A DNA stretch of 64,000 bases from an uncultured Aurantimonas sp. (GTDB lineage: Bacteria; Pseudomonadota; Alphaproteobacteria; Rhizobiales; Rhizobiaceae). Numbering within the stretch: position 1 is the first letter of the stretch; every line of letters starts with the position of its first letter. Location of the stretch: the NCBI GenBank assembly GCA_947488615.1, contig CANKZU010000001.1, positions 248,001-312,000 on the forward strand. The letters run 5' to 3'. The position numbers and the translations under genes are program-made. Below, piece after piece: positions 32,819 through 42,068 of the stretch. The notes under the pieces were generated by a model. It worked only from the letters and a program-made list of their open reading frames with translations, searched no databases and was not told the DNA's origin.

Positions 32819-34237
32819 CTATTCAAACGCGTGACTCGTCCCGCGCGTCCGATATTTGCCGTACCCTTTGGCGCCGATGACGTCGCCATCGAGCGCCACG
32901 GTTTGGCCGCGCAGCAAGGTCCGAATGGGCCATCCGATCACCTCCATTCCCTCGTATGGCGTGTAGTCGGACCCATGGTGCAGTATCTCTTGGCGAATCG
33001 TCACTCGACGCTTTGGATCCCAGAGGGCGAGATCGGCATCGCCGCCGACTACGATCGAGCCTTTGCGAGGATAAAGACCGTAAAGCCGCGCGGCGTTGGT
33101 TGAGGTCAGCGCGACGAACCGCTCGGCGCTAATGCGCCCCTTGGTGACGCCTTCGGAAAAGAGGATCGGTAGCCGCGTCTCGACGCCGGGAATGCCATTG
33201 GGCACCCATTTGAACGATGTACGCGCTTTCTTATTGTCTTTACCGGTGCCGTTCGGCCCATCGAAATAGAACGGACAATGGTCCGACGAAAAGATGTCGA
33301 AGGTGCCGTCGCACAGTCCCCCCCAGATTGCGTTCTGGCTGTCGGCGTCGCGCGGCGGCGGCGAGCAGACATATTTGGCCCCCTCGAAATCCATGTTGAG
33401 CCCCTTCAGATCGTCCCTGGTGAGGGCGATATACTGCGGGCACGTCTCGGCGAAGACGCGCATCCCGCGTCTGCGTGCCCATTGTATCTGCTCCATCGGA
33501 TCGCGGCCCGAAACATGCACGATGACCATCGGCACTTCGGTCAGCTCGCCGTGGCTGATGGCGCGGTGAGTCGCTTCACGCTCGGCGACCTTGGAATGGG
33601 CTACAGCGTGGAAATAGGGCGCGGTTTTGCCCTCCTCCTCCAGCCGGCGGGTCATGTACTTGATGGCGTCGTTTCCCTCGGCATGCACCATGACGAGCGC
33701 TTTTTCCCGGCGGGCCACATCGAAGACGTCCAACAGCTGGGAATCGGACAGCATCAGATCGTCATAGGTCATGAAGACCTTGAACGACGTGTAGCCGTCT
33801 CGGACCAGCGCCGGCAATTCCTGGCCAAGCACCTGCGGCGTCGGATCGGTCACGATCAGGTGGAAGGAGACATCCACATAGCAATTGCCGTCGGCCTTGC
33901 TGTGATACTCCTCGACGCATTGGCGCAGACTGTCACCCTTGATCTGCAGAGCGAACGGCAGGACCGTGGTGTTGCCCCCCGCGGCCGCCGCCCGCGTGCC
34001 GGTCTCGAAGTCGTCGGCCATGACGGTCCCGTCGGTCGTGGGCTGCGAGAGATGTACATGCGCATCGATCCCGCCCGGCATGACGAGCAGTCCGGCGGCG
34101 TCGATTTCCTCGGCAGCACCCTCGATCCGTTCCGCGATCTCGACGATCCGGCCATCGGCGATGCCGATGTCGGCCCGGTAACTGTCGGCGGCGGTGACGA
34201 TGGTTCCGCCGCGAACGGCAAGATCATGGCCGGGCAT
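32819..34237 (-). CDS. hydA: D-hydantoinase / dihydropyrimidinase
   Basis: A 472-residue cyclic amidohydrolase opening hydantoin or dihydropyrimidine rings to N-carbamoyl amino acids. Metal ligands: HVH in GGIDAHVHLSQP (about 55-66), the carboxylated lysine in TSFKVFMTYDD near 150, histidines in MVHAEGND and VIVHVSG, and the aspartate in SSDHCPFYF near 320. Length and motifs are normal for an active hydantoinase. Upstream lie a pair of 11-bp direct repeats, a degraded racemase-like gene and a GntR regulator on the same strand. Confidence 0.92.
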   Translation of the reverse strand: MPGHDLAVRGGTIVTAADSYRADIGIADGRIVEIAERIEGAAEEIDAAGLLVMPGGIDAHVHLSQPTTDGTVMADDFETGTRAAAAGGNTTVLPFALQIKGDSLRQCVEEYHSKADGNCYVDVSFHLIVTDPTPQVLGQELPALVRDGYTSFKVFMTYDDLMLSDSQLLDVFDVARREKALVMVHAEGNDAIKYMTRRLEEEGKTAPYFHAVAHSKVAEREATHRAISHGELTEVPMVIVHVSGRDPMEQIQWARRRGMRVFAETCPQYIALTRDDLKGLNMDFEGAKYVCSPPPRDADSQNAIWGGLCDGTFDIFSSDHCPFYFDGPNGTGKDNKKARTSFKWVPNGIPGVETRLPILFSEGVTKGRISAERFVALTSTNAARLYGLYPRKGSIVVGGDADLALWDPKRRVTIRQEILHHGSDYTPYEGMEVIGWPIRTLLRGQTVALDGDVIGAKGYGKYRTRGTSHAFE

Positions 34238-34250
34238 CTCTCTCCCCTTC

Positions 34251-34279
34251 TCTCATATGCGCATCAGTTCTCATATGCG
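34251..34279. repeat. Tandem direct repeat upstream of the hydantoinase gene
   Basis: TCTCATATGCG occurs at 34251-34261 and again at 34269-34279, an 18-bp period; the first is embedded in the palindrome ATGCGCAT. Position 14-42 nt upstream of the start suggests a regulator site. Confidence 0.5.
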
Positions 34280-34289
34280 TATCCGCGCT

Positions 34290-34790
34290 ACCAACTGGGC
34301 GAGCGTCGCCAGAAAGCAGTCCAGAAGGAACACCATGCTGAGGAGCCATGCGGTGGCTCGGTCGGCGGAAAATCCGTCGCCGCTCACCACCACATCGGCC
34401 ACGTAGCACTCTGGAAGACATTCCAGATCGGCCTGCATGGGCCGGCTGCCATAGGCTGCGATCTGCGTGGGTGGCCTCAGGACGCATCGCCCCGATGCCC
34501 CGGCAGCGCGAAATCGCCCCACAGATCATAAGCAGAGCTTGCAACTGGTCCGGCCAATCGCGACCCACCGTCAGAATCGAGAAGCGACGGCCCAGCTGTA
34601 TTGCCGTCATTGCCGCGGCCTCCAACATCCCGACTACTTGACCGTCAAGCACGTCCCGCCGGATCAGCAGCTCCAACTCGCCGACGCAGCCCAGCGGGTA
34701 TACCGGTCGGGCGCGAGGTCGCGCTCACCGAAACAGCCGAACGACGTGCCGGCTGGACGCCTGCGTCACCCAATTCCGCCATAAAACTAC
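34290..34790 (-). pseudogene. Degraded Asp/Glu/hydantoin racemase-like gene
   Basis: In one minus-strand frame VVGMLEAAAMTAIQLGRRFS then ILTVGRDWPDQLQALL matches the middle of the hydantoin racemase family (VVGIxEA...LLGxRFSIVT). The flanking sequence changes frame repeatedly and no intact start or active-site segment is visible. It sits between gntR and hydA, where a racemase would be expected in a hydantoin operon. Confidence 0.45.
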
Positions 34791-34834
34791 TCTGCCCAAG
34801 TCGACTATTTACGCGGCGAGATCGAAACTGAGCT

Positions 34835-35548
34835 CTAACCGACGTTTCTCCCGGAAAGAACAGAGCAACATTCGACGCTGGCCGCCGCGAGATGATCTGA
34901 CCATACCTTCATGGCCCTTTGCCCGTCCCTCTCGCGCAACGCCACCATCACATCCTCATGCGCCTGCATCGCTTGCGCTCTGAGCGCGCCGTCCATCACC
35001 GAAATGAAGCGCAGTCGCTCCGCCCGAACGGCCAGCCTGGATCGCAGATGCGAGAGGATCGAATTGCCCGCATATTTCACGATGGCGTCGTGGATTGCCC
35101 GATTCAAACGGAAATAGGGCTCCTTATCCCCTGCCTCGTAGTGCTCGCGCATCTTCGCATGCAGGTTTTCCAACAACTCGAACTGCTCCGGCGTGATCCG
35201 CTCGGCCGCCAACTTTGCGGCTGTGCCCTCAAGTCCCGCCATGACCTCGAACAGCGACCGGGTTTCCTGAATGGTGACGGGAACCACGCGCGCGCCGCGA
35301 TTTGGGATGAGCTCGAGGAGCTGTTCCTCCGCCAGCACTTTCAGGGCCTCGCGGAGCGGCGTCGGGGAAACGTCGAGTTCCGCAGCCAGAGCGTTAACCG
35401 GGACCTTCTGGCCTTCCTTCAACTCCCCCGTGACGATCATTTCGCGCAACCGCTGGGCAACGCGTTCATGCAACGAGAGCCGACTGAGCGTGACCTTTCG
35501 ACGCGGGCCCTTTCGTTCTGAGGGCGCTATGATGCTCGTGGCTTCCAC
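34835..35548 (-). CDS. GntR-family (FCD-type) transcriptional regulator
   Basis: A 237-residue regulator. The N-terminal winged helix (about 22-90) has VAQRLREMIVTGELKEGQKV, LAAELDVSPTPLREALKVL and LLELIPNRGARV. The C-terminal FCD domain (100-225) carries putative metal-binding histidines in RLNRAIHDAIV and near the C-terminus. FadR-type GntR proteins usually bind small organic acids and control the neighbouring catabolic genes. Likely targets are hydA downstream and the TRAP-2/amidase operon, but no shared operator was found. Confidence 0.9.
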   Translation of the reverse strand: MEATSIIAPSERKGPRRKVTLSRLSLHERVAQRLREMIVTGELKEGQKVPVNALAAELDVSPTPLREALKVLAEEQLLELIPNRGARVVPVTIQETRSLFEVMAGLEGTAAKLAAERITPEQFELLENLHAKMREHYEAGDKEPYFRLNRAIHDAIVKYAGNSILSHLRSRLAVRAERLRFISVMDGALRAQAMQAHEDVMVALRERDGQRAMKVWSDHLAAASVECCSVLSGRNVG

Positions 35549-35773
35549 ACTTTCACCTTATGGCTTAATCGACACTGATCTCGATACACGGGGATGGGGC
35601 GCATAAGCGAATCACGCCACATCTTCTAAGTGATGTGAGAACCCATTATTTTCTTATATTTAGGAATTTTTCAATTAAAAATAATCGCACTGGTTCGTGA
35701 CGGACCATGCGGTCACATTTTCGCTCAATCAGCGTCCAAACACCAGGCGCTTGTCGATGAGGCCTGAGGCCCG
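35549..35773. other. AT-rich gntR upstream region, no gene
   Basis: A 225-bp gap between gntR and the amidase gene. About 35640-35700 is strikingly AT-rich for this genome (ATTATTTTCTTATATT and a following A/T run). It probably holds the gntR promoter and operator. No coding frame is convincing. Confidence 0.5.
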
Positions 35774-37207
35774 CTATCGGGCCATGGCCTCGGGGCTGTT
35801 GTCCGCGTCCGCATCAACGGCCAGCCCCGGCCATCTGTGCGCCCATGGCCGGACCGTCTCGTAGCGCTCCGCCAGGTCGAGAAGCAGCCTCTCGGCACCC
35901 AGATCGCCGACGAGCTGCACGCCGATGGGAAGGCCATCGGGCGACGGCGCCGCTGGCAATGCGATCGCGGGGTGACCACAGGCATTGACCCAGCCCGTGT
36001 AGACGGCGTGGCCGCGCGGGCCGACCGCCTGGCCGGCAATGCGATCGGGAAAGGCGGCTTCGGCCGTCCAGGGCATCGCCGCGGCGGTTGGCGTCAGGAT
36101 GACGTCCCAATCGCCGAAGGCCTCCGAGACCGCGCGGCGCAGATGTTGGACATCCGCGAGGCCCGCCGCGAAAACATGCGCTGAAACTGTCTCGCCCGCC
36201 TCGGCCATGGCTAGATATTTGGCCCCGGCCAGTTGCATCTCGGGAATCTCGGCCTTCATCCGGGCCAGCCCGACCTCGGCGACGATGCTCCATAAGGCGT
36301 TGAGCGGACCGAGATCGAAGGGCAGGTTCCCCTCCTCCATCTCGTGCCCGAGTTGCGTCAAAGCCTGGGCGACGTCAGCCAGCGCGCGCAGAATCTCGGG
36401 ATCGCACGGCGCGTTGCCGAACTGATCGACTCGGAGGATTCGCAGCGGCCGACCTTCGGGCGAAGCGGCGACTTGCGCGCGGGAGGACGGGTCGACCCGG
36501 TCCGGCCCGGCTAGCGTCTCGAGGATCAGCCGCGCGTCACGCACCGAACGGGTCAGCGGCCCTACCACCTCGAAATCGAGCAGCAGCTGCGGCAACCCGC
36601 CGTGACGGGCGACGCGGCCGATGGTGGGCTTCAGGCCGACGAGGCCGCAATAACCGGCCGGCCGGCGGATCGACCCGCCGCCGTCGGTGCCGATCGCGAT
36701 CGAAGCGAGTCCCGCCGCCACCGCCGCAACGGCGCCGCCACTGGACCCGCCCGGCGTCAGGTCGAGATTCCACGGGTTCCGTGTCACTCCAAACAGCGCG
36801 TTACCGGTATAGCCCTCCACGGCGAATTCCGGGACATTGGTCTTGCCGAGCACGATGGCGCCCGCTTGCCGCAGCCGGCGAACCGGCATTTCGTCCTCAG
36901 TCCAGGTCCTGTCGGCGAAAACGCGACTCCCCCAAGCCGCTGGCATGCCGGCGGCGACGAGATTGTCCTTGACCGCGATCGGGATGCCGTCGAGAGGTCC
37001 CAGCGGCGCGCCCGCCGCGAACCGTTCGGCACTCGCCTCAGCCTCGGCGGCGGCTTCCGGATTCAGGGCCACGAAGGCATTGAGTTCCGGGTCGAGCCGC
37101 TGGATACGATCGCGAAAAAGCGCCACGGCTTCGACCGGCGACGTCTCCCCCGCTCGATAGGCCGACGCGAGATCGCACGCATCCTTGCGCCAGATCGGAG
37201 CGCTCAT
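35774..37207 (-). CDS. Amidase (amidase-signature family)
   Basis: A 477-residue amidase. The Ser-cisSer-Lys triad is complete: K in IAVKDNL near 75, the cis-serine in [16 protein letters not shown] near 152, and the nucleophile in [15 protein letters not shown] near 172. Such enzymes hydrolyse linear amides to acids and ammonia. It is the last gene of the TRAP-2 operon and overlaps dctM by 4 bp (ATGA), so it probably acts on the imported compound. An apparent continuation of the frame upstream to 38521 is antisense-like and not used. Confidence 0.9.
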   Translation of the reverse strand: MSAPIWRKDACDLASAYRAGETSPVEAVALFRDRIQRLDPELNAFVALNPEAAAEAEASAERFAAGAPLGPLDGIPIAVKDNLVAAGMPAAWGSRVFADRTWTEDEMPVRRLRQAGAIVLGKTNVPEFAVEGYTGNALFGVTRNPWNLDLTPGGSSGGAVAAVAAGLASIAIGTDGGGSIRRPAGYCGLVGLKPTIGRVARHGGLPQLLLDFEVVGPLTRSVRDARLILETLAGPDRVDPSSRAQVAASPEGRPLRILRVDQFGNAPCDPEILRALADVAQALTQLGHEMEEGNLPFDLGPLNALWSIVAEVGLARMKAEIPEMQLAGAKYLAMAEAGETVSAHVFAAGLADVQHLRRAVSEAFGDWDVILTPTAAAMPWTAEAAFPDRIAGQAVGPRGHAVYTGWVNACGHPAIALPAAPSPDGLPIGVQLVGDLGAERLLLDLAERYETVRPWAHRWPGLAVDADADNSPEAMAR

Positions 37208-38514
37208 CGGCCCAGCATCGTGTTGGGCAGCCAGGTCACCAGCTCCGGCACCATGATCAGGAACACAGTGAACAGGATCATGATCAGCGCGTAGGGAATG
37301 GCCCCGACCACCACATCGCGGAAGGGACCGCCGTCGGTTCTGACACCTTGCACGACATAAAGGTTCATGCCGACCGGCGGCGTGATCATACCGAGCTCGC
37401 ACATCAGCACGATGAACACCCCGAACCAGATTGGATCGACCCCGACCGCGACCACGATCGGCAGGGCGATCGGAATGGTCAGCACCTGCATCGACAGAAC
37501 GTCCATGAACATGCCGAGGAAGAGGTAGAAGACGATCAGCGCGACCAGCAATCCGACTGCCGACAAGCCGAAGGAGGCGACCCACTCGGTCATCGCCTGC
37601 GCGACGCCGCCGAGCGCCAGGGTCACATTCAGCATGAACGCGGCGGTGATGATCAGGAGGATCATCCCGGTTGTCTTGGCGGTCTGGCGGAAGCAATGGT
37701 CGAGAAAGCTCGGTGTCAGCCGTCCCTCGCGCCAAGCGAAGAGCAGTGCGGTGACGACGCCGAGGGCGGCCGATTCCGTTGGCGTCGCGATACCGAAATA
37801 GATTGAGCCCATGACGATGCCGAAGATGATCGTCGGCGGCACCAGATGCACCAGCGCGGCGATCTTCACGCGCAGCGGCACGTTGATCTCCTCCGCACCC
37901 TCTCCACGCCGCTTCAGGATCAGACCCTCGACCAAGATGAAGGCCATGAAGGCGAGGGTCAGGAGCACGCCTGGCACGATGCCGGCGATGAACAGCCGGC
38001 CGACGGATTCGTTGGCGAGCGAGCCATAGATCAGAAGGTTCACGGACGGCGGAATGAGAATGCCGAGCGTTCCGCCCGCCGCAAGTGAGCCGAGCGACCG
38101 GCTCGGCGCATAGCCGCGCGCGTCGAGCGCCGGCAGCGCCACCGTTCCGACGGTCGCGGCTGTCGCGACTGAGGAGCCCGAGGTTGCCGCGAACAGGGCG
38201 CAGCAGCCGATATTGGTGTGCAGCAGCCCGCCCGGCAGCCGGTTCAGCCACAGGGACAGCGCACCGTACATGCGGTCGGCGATGCCGCTCCTCAGCAAGA
38301 GTTCGCCGAGCAGGATGAACAGCGGGATGGCGGTCAGCAGGTTCTCGTTCTGCACACCCCAGATGACCGGCCCCATCGAGTTGAGCAACGGCATGCCGTA
38401 GAGCATCACGCCGCCGATGACGCCGAGGACTACCATGATGACCGCGATGGGAAAGCTCAGAAGGAGCAAGCCCATCATGGCGGAAAACCCGACGAGAACC
38501 GACCCGATACCCAT
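37204..38514 (-). CDS. dctM: TRAP transporter large permease, system 2
   Basis: A 436-residue DctM protein with about 12 TM segments. ATG 38514 (MGIGSVLVGFSAMMG) is where family similarity begins. Typical features: ATSGSSVATAATVGTVALPAL near 115-135 (given in part), GIATPTESAALGVV near 240 and GMITPPVGMNLYVVQG near 380. Partners are dctQ and dctP directly upstream and an amidase overlapping downstream. Substrate unknown. Confidence 0.92.
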   Translation of the reverse strand: MGIGSVLVGFSAMMGLLLLSFPIAVIMVVLGVIGGVMLYGMPLLNSMGPVIWGVQNENLLTAIPLFILLGELLLRSGIADRMYGALSLWLNRLPGGLLHTNIGCCALFAATSGSSVATAATVGTVALPALDARGYAPSRSLGSLAAGGTLGILIPPSVNLLIYGSLANESVGRLFIAGIVPGVLLTLAFMAFILVEGLILKRRGEGAEEINVPLRVKIAALVHLVPPTIIFGIVMGSIYFGIATPTESAALGVVTALLFAWREGRLTPSFLDHCFRQTAKTTGMILLIITAAFMLNVTLALGGVAQAMTEWVASFGLSAVGLLVALIVFYLFLGMFMDVLSMQVLTIPIALPIVVAVGVDPIWFGVFIVLMCELGMITPPVGMNLYVVQGVRTDGGPFRDVVVGAIPYALIMILFTVFLIMVPELVTWLPNTMLGR

Positions 38515-38530
38515 GCTGCAAACTCCCGCT

Positions 38531-39163
38531 TCAGCGCCGTTTGACGTCGGATAATTCTTCTTCCAGCTCTTCCACCGCGCCTTTCGGCGAGAACAGCGTG
38601 GCGAAGGCGGAGTGGCGGCCGGTGGCCAGCAGCCAGGTGGCGCGAATCGCCTGCAGCAGCGCCACGAGCGCGAACAGAGCAAGCGCCGCGTACCAGAGCC
38701 CCTGCGGCCAGATCAGCGGCGTCGCCCAGGGCGTCGGCGCGGTGCTGCCATAGGCGAGCGTGTCGACGATCACGAAGTAGCCGACATACAGGATGAACAG
38801 GCCGAGCGCGGCGATCGAGATCACCGAGGCCCAGTCGAGCCCCATCTGAAGCCGCTTCGGCAGGTGTTGGTGGACGATGTCGATGCGAATGTGCGCGCGG
38901 TCGAAGAGCGCGACCGCGAAAGCGAGACTCGAGCCGACAGCCAACACATAGCCGCCGAGTTCGTCGGTGCCCTCGAAGGAATAGTTGAACGCCTTGCGCA
39001 TCACCGTTTCCAGCGACACGAAGAGCGACAACCCGACCAGCGAAAGGCCGAAAAGCCAGCTGGCACCGTGGACGAAAGCAGGCAACACACGTCCGCCTTT
39101 GGCTTCGCGCTCATCCACCGTCGAGGATGGCGGGGCCGAAGCCCCGCCTTGCGTCCCGGTCAT
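38531..39163 (-). CDS. dctQ: TRAP transporter small permease, system 2
   Basis: A 210-residue protein, larger than usual because of a 30-residue hydrophilic N-terminal lead and a charged C-terminal tail (VEELEEELSDVKRR). Four TM segments lie near 38-60, 72-95, 115-140 and 160-182. The signature is FEGTDELGGYVLAVGSSLAF near 66, then RAHIRIDIVHQHLP. The start overlaps the dctP stop in TGATG. Confidence 0.87.
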   Translation of the reverse strand: MTGTQGGASAPPSSTVDEREAKGGRVLPAFVHGASWLFGLSLVGLSLFVSLETVMRKAFNYSFEGTDELGGYVLAVGSSLAFAVALFDRAHIRIDIVHQHLPKRLQMGLDWASVISIAALGLFILYVGYFVIVDTLAYGSTAPTPWATPLIWPQGLWYAALALFALVALLQAIRATWLLATGRHSAFATLFSPKGAVEELEEELSDVKRR

Positions 39164-40200
39164 CAATAACCGAGCTCCTTGCCCACGGTTTCCTTCCAGC
39201 TCTGGGAGCAGCCAGGATTGACTGCGTCGCATGCCTCGGCCCATGCCGGGAAGGAAATGTCCTTCACTGCGCTCTCGATGATGCCGCGATCCTCCTCGGT
39301 GATCTCGACCTTCTTCAGATTATAGGACTTGACCGTCTCGCAGGGCGTCTCACCGACATTGCAGCGCACCGCGTCGTCGAACAGCTTCTCCGAATAGGTC
39401 CAGATCTCGTCGGTCAGATCGTCGAACGCCGTCTCCAGCTTCTGCTGGTCCTCCGGCGACATCTTATTGTAGGCGTCGAGATTGATGCCATAACCGTTGA
39501 GCGCCAGCTGGAAGGCGACCGGCAACATGTATTCGGTCACTTCCGGCCACCCGGCGGAATTCGCCGAACTCGGTCCGGTGATCGCGCAATCGACGACGCC
39601 CCGGGCCAGCGACTGCTGCACGTCCGGAAAGCCGATCGGCACCGGCGTGCCACCGACCGAGGAGACGAAGTTGGCGAGGTTCTGGTCGTAGACCCGGACC
39701 TTCTTGCCCTTGAGGTCGGTGAGCTTGGCGATTTCCGGCTGGCAGAACAGCACCTGCGGGCCGAAAGGCCAGACGCCGAGCAGCTTGGTGTTGAACTTCT
39801 CCTGCAATTGCGCGTCGACCTTGTCGGCGAACGCCGCCATTGTCTTGCGACCGGTCTCGTAGTCCGGGTTGAGGCCGACGAGGTCGAGGCCGAGAATGGT
39901 CGGCTCGTCGCGGCTGATCTGGGACATGCGCAGCGAAACGATGTCGAACAGCCCGTTCTTGAGGATACGCAGCTGCTCGGTGTCCTTGATGCCGGTGACG
40001 TCGAGCGGCTTGTAATCGACATTGGCCTCGATGCCGGTCTTCTCGGTGAAGTTCTCGAAGAACGGCTGCTCGATATCCTTCTGGATGAGTCCCGTGGCGA
40101 TCGGTTGGCCCATGACCTTGAGGTCGTAGGGCTCCGCTTTCACCCCGCCGGCGGATGCCGTGACGGCGATGGCCGCCGCGATTTGCAAGAGTCGTTTCAT
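39163..40200 (-). CDS. dctP: TRAP transporter periplasmic solute-binding protein, system 2
   Basis: A 345-residue binding protein with signal peptide ending GGVKAEP (ATG 40200, MKRLLQIAAAIAV). Substrate-binding Arg region is in GKKVRVYDQN near 165, followed by FPDVQQSLARGVVDCAITG near 190-208. Four cysteines near the C-terminus (RCNVGETPCETV and ACDAVNPGCSQS) may form disulfides and are unusual for the family. Begins the dctPQM-amidase operon, 100 nt after the racemase-like gene. Confidence 0.9.
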   Translation of the reverse strand: MKRLLQIAAAIAVTASAGGVKAEPYDLKVMGQPIATGLIQKDIEQPFFENFTEKTGIEANVDYKPLDVTGIKDTEQLRILKNGLFDIVSLRMSQISRDEPTILGLDLVGLNPDYETGRKTMAAFADKVDAQLQEKFNTKLLGVWPFGPQVLFCQPEIAKLTDLKGKKVRVYDQNLANFVSSVGGTPVPIGFPDVQQSLARGVVDCAITGPSSANSAGWPEVTEYMLPVAFQLALNGYGINLDAYNKMSPEDQQKLETAFDDLTDEIWTYSEKLFDDAVRCNVGETPCETVKSYNLKKVEITEEDRGIIESAVKDISFPAWAEACDAVNPGCSQSWKETVGKELGY

Positions 40201-40300
40201 GAGTTTTCTCCTTGTCGCCTTACCGTAATTGAAACGCCGCATCTGTATTGCGCCCGGCCCTCGATCTTTCAGGTCGGGCTGCTTGGTCATCGCCCCCGTC

Positions 40301-41083
40301 TCACCCGTCCGCCGCCAGGGGTCGCGAGGGCTCCGTTCCTTGCGAGCGCGGAGCCTCGGCCGAATGCGTGAAAAGCCTGCCCCAACCCTCGACCCGGCGC
40401 GGGTCCGCACCGGCGAGCTGCATGGTGTGCCAAGCAGTAAGGGCAACACTGTCGAGGATGGGGATACCCAATTCCTCTTCCAATTCGGGAGCCAGACGGG
40501 TGCCGTTGAAATTCGTGCAGTAGATCGCGATCGCCCCCGGACGCTCCGCAGCGACCGCCCGGACCATCTCGGCGATCACCTCTTCCCCGAACTCGGAGAA
40601 GGAGAAATTGCCCTTGTCGTTCAGATGTCGCTCCGCGACGCAGCCGTAGCCCTCGCGAGAGAAGTTCCCGACGATGCGGCGCTGAACGTCTTCAAGATAC
40701 GGGGTCACCAGCGCGTAGTCGCGAACGCCGAGCGCCTCGAAGGCCGCCAACAGCGCCAGCGTGCTCGTCGTCGCCGGCGCGTCGGTACGCTCGGTGATCT
40801 GCCGGCACAACTCGCGGTCCTGGTCGATCCCGACCCAGCCGCCGGACGTCCCACCCCAGGCGATGGCATCCACCTTTGCGTCGGCGAGGAGGTCCGCCGC
40901 TGCCAGTTGCGAGCCGAAATCGAACTGGCCGAGGGCGGCCTCGCCGAGCGAGATTTCGGTTACCCGGAACCGGGCGAAATGCGCTGTGACATCCGGGGTC
41001 CCGGCGAGCATCCGCCCGAGCATGGGCTCCATGACCGTGTTCGAGGACGGGGTCAGAACCCCGAGAACCGTCCGTCTGGTCAT
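40301..41083 (-). CDS. Maleate isomerase / arylmalonate decarboxylase-like enzyme with one catalytic cysteine
   Basis: A 260-residue protein of the Asp/Glu/hydantoin racemase superfamily. It has LTPSSNTVMEP at the N-terminus (substrate carboxylate binding), AWGGTSGGW near 77 and IYCTNFNGT near 190. Racemases and maleate isomerases need two cysteines; here the first position is glycine (WGGTSGG) and only the second (C in IYCTN) is kept, the pattern of arylmalonate decarboxylase. It could be a decarboxylase or a one-base isomerase. It leads the TRAP-2 operon, after an AT-rich promoter region. Confidence 0.75.
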   Translation of the reverse strand: MTRRTVLGVLTPSSNTVMEPMLGRMLAGTPDVTAHFARFRVTEISLGEAALGQFDFGSQLAAADLLADAKVDAIAWGGTSGGWVGIDQDRELCRQITERTDAPATTSTLALLAAFEALGVRDYALVTPYLEDVQRRIVGNFSREGYGCVAERHLNDKGNFSFSEFGEEVIAEMVRAVAAERPGAIAIYCTNFNGTRLAPELEEELGIPILDSVALTAWHTMQLAGADPRRVEGWGRLFTHSAEAPRSQGTEPSRPLAADG

Positions 41084-41274
41084 CCGTTTCCCTTGTGAGA
41101 GAAGCCCTGATCGATAGCAGCCTAAGCAGAAAGCAGAACGATATCAAATATTAAATTAATTATCTTATAACTGCATGTTTTTAATGCGATAATGCTAAAT
41201 TATATACAGTAGCTGCGCAGGGATTGGGCGGCGACGCCTCGACCGGCGAGAGTGGGCGTTTCGCCTCGATCCGC
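41084..41274. other. AT-rich promoter region of the TRAP-2 operon
   Basis: A 191-bp gap. About 41135-41212 is very AT-rich (AAATATTAAATTAATTATC and following), in contrast to the flanking GC-rich genes. It is probably the promoter of the minus-strand racemase-like/TRAP-2/amidase operon. No gene is seen in it. Confidence 0.5.
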
Positions 41275-42051
41275 CTACCGGTGGGCGATCCTCGCGGCAA
41301 GCAACGGCGCGAGACCAATTGACTCTTTCGCCGCCGGGCGCCGGAAGCTGCCGCATTGCGGCCCCTTCGGCCGCAATGCGGCCAACGTCTCCGCCTGTTT
41401 CATCGCCGCTTCGGCGCAGTCGACGACCGGCACTGGAATGCGGTCACGAACCTTCGCCGCCAGCCCGGCCAGCGGCGCTCCCGCGAGCACAACGACATCT
41501 GCCTCATCGTCCTTGATCGCGCGATGCGCCAGTTCGACGAGCAGCGCCTCCTTTTCCTCCTGAACGTCGATGATCGAGGCGAAATTGCCGTCGAGCATCC
41601 TGACGCTGGCGCAGCGGCTTTCCAGCCGGTGCCAGGCGACGCATTCGCGGTACCAGGGTCCCAGCGCCTCGGCGAAGGTGACGATGGAAAAGCGTCCGCC
41701 CAGCATGCAGGCGGTCAGCATGCCGGCTTCCGCCAGACCCACGACGGGGATGTCGAACAGTTCACGCGCCGCCCCCAGTCCGGGGTCGCCGAACGCCGCA
41801 ACGATCGCCGCGTCCACCTCGTGGTGGCGCTCGGCCAGGACCTCGAGAACCGACAAGCCGCCGATCAGCGCCTCCGTCCGGGTCGAGATATAGGGCACGC
41901 CGGTCTTCGCCGTGACGCTCTCAAGAACCGTCCCCGGCGCGGCAACCCGTTCGGCGGCTGCGGCAAGCCGCTCCGTCAGCCCTTGGGAGGTGTTGGGGTT
42001 GATCAGCAGAATTCGCATCGCCGCCGCGCCGCCGCCTTCGTGAACATTCAT
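41275..42051 (-). CDS. Asp/Glu/hydantoin racemase-family protein
   Basis: A 258-residue protein with the hydantoin racemase signature MRILLINPNTSQGLTERL near residue 12, VVGLAEAGMLTACMLGGRFS near 112 (given in part), and VPVVDCAEAAMKQAE near 212. The two usual catalytic cysteine positions read AAFGDPG and LAGAPLAG, i.e. alanines, so a classic two-base racemase mechanism is doubtful. ATG 42051 is chosen; ATG 42018 (MRILL) is possible. It starts 17 nt after the dctM3 stop and is the last gene of TRAP operon 3. Confidence 0.8.
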   Translation of the reverse strand: MNVHEGGGAAAMRILLINPNTSQGLTERLAAAAERVAAPGTVLESVTAKTGVPYISTRTEALIGGLSVLEVLAERHHEVDAAIVAAFGDPGLGAARELFDIPVVGLAEAGMLTACMLGGRFSIVTFAEALGPWYRECVAWHRLESRCASVRMLDGNFASIIDVQEEKEALLVELAHRAIKDDEADVVVLAGAPLAGLAAKVRDRIPVPVVDCAEAAMKQAETLAALRPKGPQCGSFRRPAAKESIGLAPLLAARIAHR

Positions 42052-42068
42052 GTCGTCCCGCTCCTTGA

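Noticed and set aside
37208..38521. Upstream extension of the amidase frame giving a 915-residue protein
   Set aside because: The extension overlaps the TRAP large permease in another frame and has no family similarity; the amidase start at 37207 overlaps the dctM stop by 4 bp.
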